Shown here: positions 6,644 to 7,888 of the stretch, in pieces | How positions within the stretch are numbered: position 1 is the stretch's first letter | How the letters are laid out: each line of letters opens with the position of its first letter | Source: Acidimicrobiales bacterium | GTDB lineage: Bacteria; Actinomycetota; Acidimicrobiia; Acidimicrobiales; Palsa-688 | Assembly: GCA_030039575.1 (NCBI GenBank) | Contig: JASHVH010000133.1 | Span: 1 to 7,888, forward strand | Direction of reading: 5' to 3' | DNA length: 7,888 bases | The notes under the pieces: model-generated | Seen by the model: only the letters and a program-made list of their open reading frames with translations | What the model was told of the DNA's origin: nothing | Databases searched by the model: none | Program-made: the position numbers and the translations under genes

Positions 6644-7399
6644 TCAATCCCACAGGGCGCCGAGACGTCCGGCTATCAAGCGGAGCAGCGTCAGTTCACG
6701 GGCAGGCCGATTTCCCGGCGTGCCGTGGTGCATCGAGATGACCCCCCGTAGCTGGCCCTCTCGGTCGAAGTACGGCAAGGACTCGACCGCTCGAGAACCC
6801 GCCTCCAACATGACGTCGCGACCCGTGGTCCCATCGAATATGGGGTTGTTGGCCACGTCGTCGACGACGACCAGGTCATGTTGAAGGAGGGCCACGCCGC
6901 ACGCTGACCTGTCGTCCGTGACACAGGCGAAATAGTTCAAGAACCCTGGTCGAAAACCATGGTGCGCGCCGATATACAGCGACCCCTCCGAGAGGTCCAG
7001 GATTTGCACGTCACTCATATCGGGACCGACCAGTTCTCGCACTGCGCGGCAAGCCGCCTCGGCTCTTTCATCGCCTCGCCTCGCGCCGTACAACAGCTGG
7101 TTGACCGTAGCAAGGTCCGACAGGGTGGCGCTGTCCTGGGGCAACCCCTGAGCGCGGACCACGACCAAGGCAGCGAGGTCTCGCACCTTCACGTTGCCGC
7201 GTTGCGAGGTGCGGCGGAGGATCTCGAATGCCTCGTCCGGGCTGCAACGGGACTGAGCCATGATGATGCCTTTGGCCTGTTCGATCACGGCCATGGATTC
7301 GACCCGGCCGAGCAGCCTGGCATAGAGGGCGGCCTGGGCGCTTAGGCCGAGAGACGCCTTGGCTTCTTTGAGATCCTTGGTGAGGTCCAGCCAATCCAC
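6644..7399 (-). CDS. ANTAR-GAF regulator (ANTAR domain N-terminal)
   Basis: This is a 251-residue cytoplasmic regulator. The ANTAR RNA-binding domain lies at about residues 27-82, with the family signature IEQAKGIIMAQ (39-49), PDEAFEILRR (54-63), S65 and N69. A linker then leads to a GAF sensor domain at about 105-250, recognisable from VQILDLSEGSLYIGAHHGF, FFACV-like NYFACV, ACGVALL (C167), DVANNPIFDG and SLPYFDREGQLRGVISMHH. ANTAR domains act as antiterminators by binding paired RNA hairpins near terminators, and GAF domains bind small ligands or sense redox state. Here the ANTAR domain precedes the sensor; in most characterised ANTAR proteins it is C-terminal. There is no receiver domain, so control is likely by GAF ligand and not by phosphorylation. 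The GTG start at 7399 has a GAGG with a 5-base spacer. The gene is 276 bases upstream of the lipoprotein gene on the same strand; whether it controls its neighbours is unknown. Confidence 0.9.
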   Translation of the reverse strand: MDWLDLTKDLKEAKASLGLSAQAALYARLLGRVESMAVIEQAKGIIMAQSRCSPDEAFEILRRTSQRGNVKVRDLAALVVVRAQGLPQDSATLSDLATVNQLLYGARRGDERAEAACRAVRELVGPDMSDVQILDLSEGSLYIGAHHGFRPGFLNYFACVTDDRSACGVALLQHDLVVVDDVANNPIFDGTTGRDVMLEAGSRAVESLPYFDREGQLRGVISMHHGTPGNRPARELTLLRLIAGRLGALWD

Positions 7400-7435
7400 G
7401 ATTTCCTCGCCTTCGTCGAGAGACTGTGTTCCTGC

Positions 7436-7461
7436 TTGTAACTTTCCGGTTGTAACTTTCC
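7436..7461 (-). repeat. Tandem direct repeat GGAAAGTTACAA x2 upstream of the ANTAR-GAF gene
   Basis: Two identical 12-base units (plus strand ttgtaactttcc at 7436-7447 and 7450-7461) are separated by gg, a period of 14 bases. They end 37 bases before the GTG start. This AT-richer pair stands out from the GC-rich surroundings. A regulator binding site (direct-repeat operator) or an RNA element in the leader are both possible. Confidence 0.55.
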
Positions 7462-7462
7462 A

Positions 7463-7505
7463 AGCACGCCAGCAGTGCTAAACATCGGCTGCCTCCGTCG
7501 AGGCA
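7463..7505 (-). other. Two tandem small hairpins in the ANTAR-GAF leader
   Basis: On the minus strand TGCCTC-GACG-GAGGCA (6-bp stem, 4-base loop; 7505-7490) is followed 10 bases later by AGCAC-TGCTGGC-GTGCT (5-bp stem, 7-base loop; 7479-7463). If transcription begins near 7521 both would be in the RNA leader. The loops do not show the hexaloop with A1 and G4 expected of ANTAR targets. Confidence 0.3.
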
Positions 7506-7527
7506 CCACTCGCCCACGCCGAGGTCG

Positions 7528-7557
7528 ACTATAGCCTGGGGGTTTGCTCTCGGTCAG
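7528..7557 (-). promoter_or_regulatory. Candidate promoter for the ANTAR-GAF gene
   Basis: On the minus strand CTGACC (complement of 7552-7557) and TATAGT (complement of 7528-7533) are separated by 18 bases, a fair sigma-70-type match. A start near 7521 would give a leader of about 120 bases containing the hairpins and the tandem repeat. The -35 box is weak and no experiment supports it. Confidence 0.35.
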
Positions 7558-7583
7558 TAGGGGTATCGTGTTATTGCGCGTCC

Positions 7584-7607
7584 CCTCCCCGAGGGCGTAA
7601 GGGGAGG
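7584..7607. repeat. CCTCCCC/GGGGAGG hairpin
   Basis: A perfect 7-bp stem (7584-7590 with 7601-7607) encloses a 10-base loop. The loop segment agggcg (7592-7597) can instead pair with cgccct (7612-7617), so two alternative structures compete. No T-run follows on either strand, so it is not a standard terminator. Confidence 0.4.
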
Positions 7608-7624
7608 TGGGCGCCCTAGAGGGT

Positions 7625-7662
7625 CCGTTGGCCCAAACGCTCGCCCGGGCATGGGCCAACGG
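7625..7662. repeat. 11-bp perfect inverted repeat (large hairpin)
   Basis: ccgttggccca (7625-7635) and tgggccaacgg (7652-7662) are perfect reverse complements around a 16-base loop that itself contains the palindrome gcccgggc. After one mismatch (7624/7663) the stem continues with ggg/ccc and an A-T pair. No T-run follows in either direction. It could be a regulatory RNA stem, a protein-binding palindrome or an intergenic repeat unit. Confidence 0.5.
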
Positions 7663-7888
7663 CCCCTATGTCAAAAGCAATTCGTTCGGGGCAGAAAGCG
7701 CCCTGGGAACGCTCGAGGCGGGTGATGTTTGCGCCCCTGAGGTTTAGCGCGCCGGGCCGCAGGGTAGCTGTAAATGCACAGGAGCGGCCGAAACTCGCCT
7801 GGGACCATGAAGAGAGCGAGGCAAGACAGTGGCTCATAGGTTCTCGAGTAACGGGATTTCCTTCCTCTTTCCGGAGAAGTCGGTCAAT

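Larger units (their letters stand above)
7400..7888. other. 489-base stretch without a convincing gene; structured upstream region
   Basis: Short frames cross this region on the minus strand, but none has both a ribosome site and a family-like sequence. The stretch holds a tandem 12-bp repeat, two small hairpins and a candidate promoter close to the ANTAR-GAF gene, then a CCTCCCC/GGGGAGG hairpin and an 11-bp perfect inverted repeat. From about 7670 to the right edge I see no clear feature. Its GC content and punctuation are like an intergenic leader or regulatory region. Confidence 0.5.

Noticed and set aside
6642..6647. Perfect TTGACA on the minus strand, as the -35 box of a lipoprotein gene promoter.
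   Set aside because: No acceptable -10 box lies 16-18 bases downstream, it overlaps the ANTAR-GAF stop codon, and it is about 275 bases from the lipoprotein start.
6264..6884. Plus-strand frame of 206 residues between the lipoprotein and ANTAR-GAF genes.
   Set aside because: It overlaps both real genes on the opposite strand and its sequence is low-complexity Arg/Ser/Thr/Pro.
7463..7505. The two leader hairpins as a canonical ANTAR target RNA.
   Set aside because: Canonical targets have two hexaloops with A at position 1 and G at position 4; these loops are 4 and 7 bases and no terminator follows.
7342..7837. Two minus-strand frames (7342-7659 and 7616-7837) in the right-hand non-coding stretch.
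   Set aside because: No ribosome site at a sensible distance, no family-like sequence, and the first overlaps the start of the ANTAR-GAF gene and runs through the tandem repeat.
7668..7888. A riboswitch in the right-hand end of the window.
   Set aside because: I compared it mentally with cobalamin, c-di-GMP and c-di-AMP core motifs and found no match.

Overview
The window is GC-rich and gene-dense, and its protein families point to an actinobacterium: a DUF5134 membrane protein, an ANTAR-GAF regulator, a zf-HC2 (anti-sigma-like) protein, a 'secreted repeat' lipoprotein (Lipoprotein_15 / COG4315 type) and a mycobacterial-CtpA/B-like copper ATPase. Genus cannot be fixed from the sequence; an acidimicrobial or other less-studied actinobacterial lineage is only a guess. 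No rRNA, tRNA, CRISPR array or insertion sequence was seen.

Layout. Bases 1-1167 (+ strand) hold the 3' end of a gene for a probably extracytoplasmic protein with beta-propeller-like repeats. It is followed, with a 4-base ATGA overlap, by a small zf-HC2 anti-sigma-like membrane protein. A 45-base convergent gap separates these from a four-gene operon on the minus strand, transcribed from about 5.66 kb down to 1.21 kb. In order of transcription the operon encodes a duplicated polytopic membrane protein, a DUF5134 membrane protein, a copper-transporting P1B ATPase, and an 86-residue HMA copper-chaperone-like protein. Every junction is a 4-base start/stop overlap (GTGA, ATGA, ATGA), so the four products are probably made in a coordinated way. 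Further upstream on the same strand lie a lipoprotein with the Lipoprotein_15 repeat (5882-6367) and an ANTAR-GAF regulator (6644-7399). The last 489 bases (7400-7888) have no convincing gene, but they carry a tandem 12-bp repeat, several hairpins including an 11-bp perfect inverted repeat, and a candidate promoter.

How the genes fit together. The ATPase and HMA protein handle Cu(I) by family. The most notable observation is in the DUF5134 protein: three hydrophobic segments each carry the same spacing, H-x2-M-x3-M-x2-M. This would line one face of three helices with His and Met, as expected of a membrane copper site or conduit. The first operon protein is an internal tandem duplication of an uncharacterised multi-helix unit. 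I infer that the operon is a membrane copper-handling module (transport, or delivery of copper to cuproenzymes) with two uncharacterised components. No CsoR or CueR repressor gene is present in the window, so its regulation is unknown.
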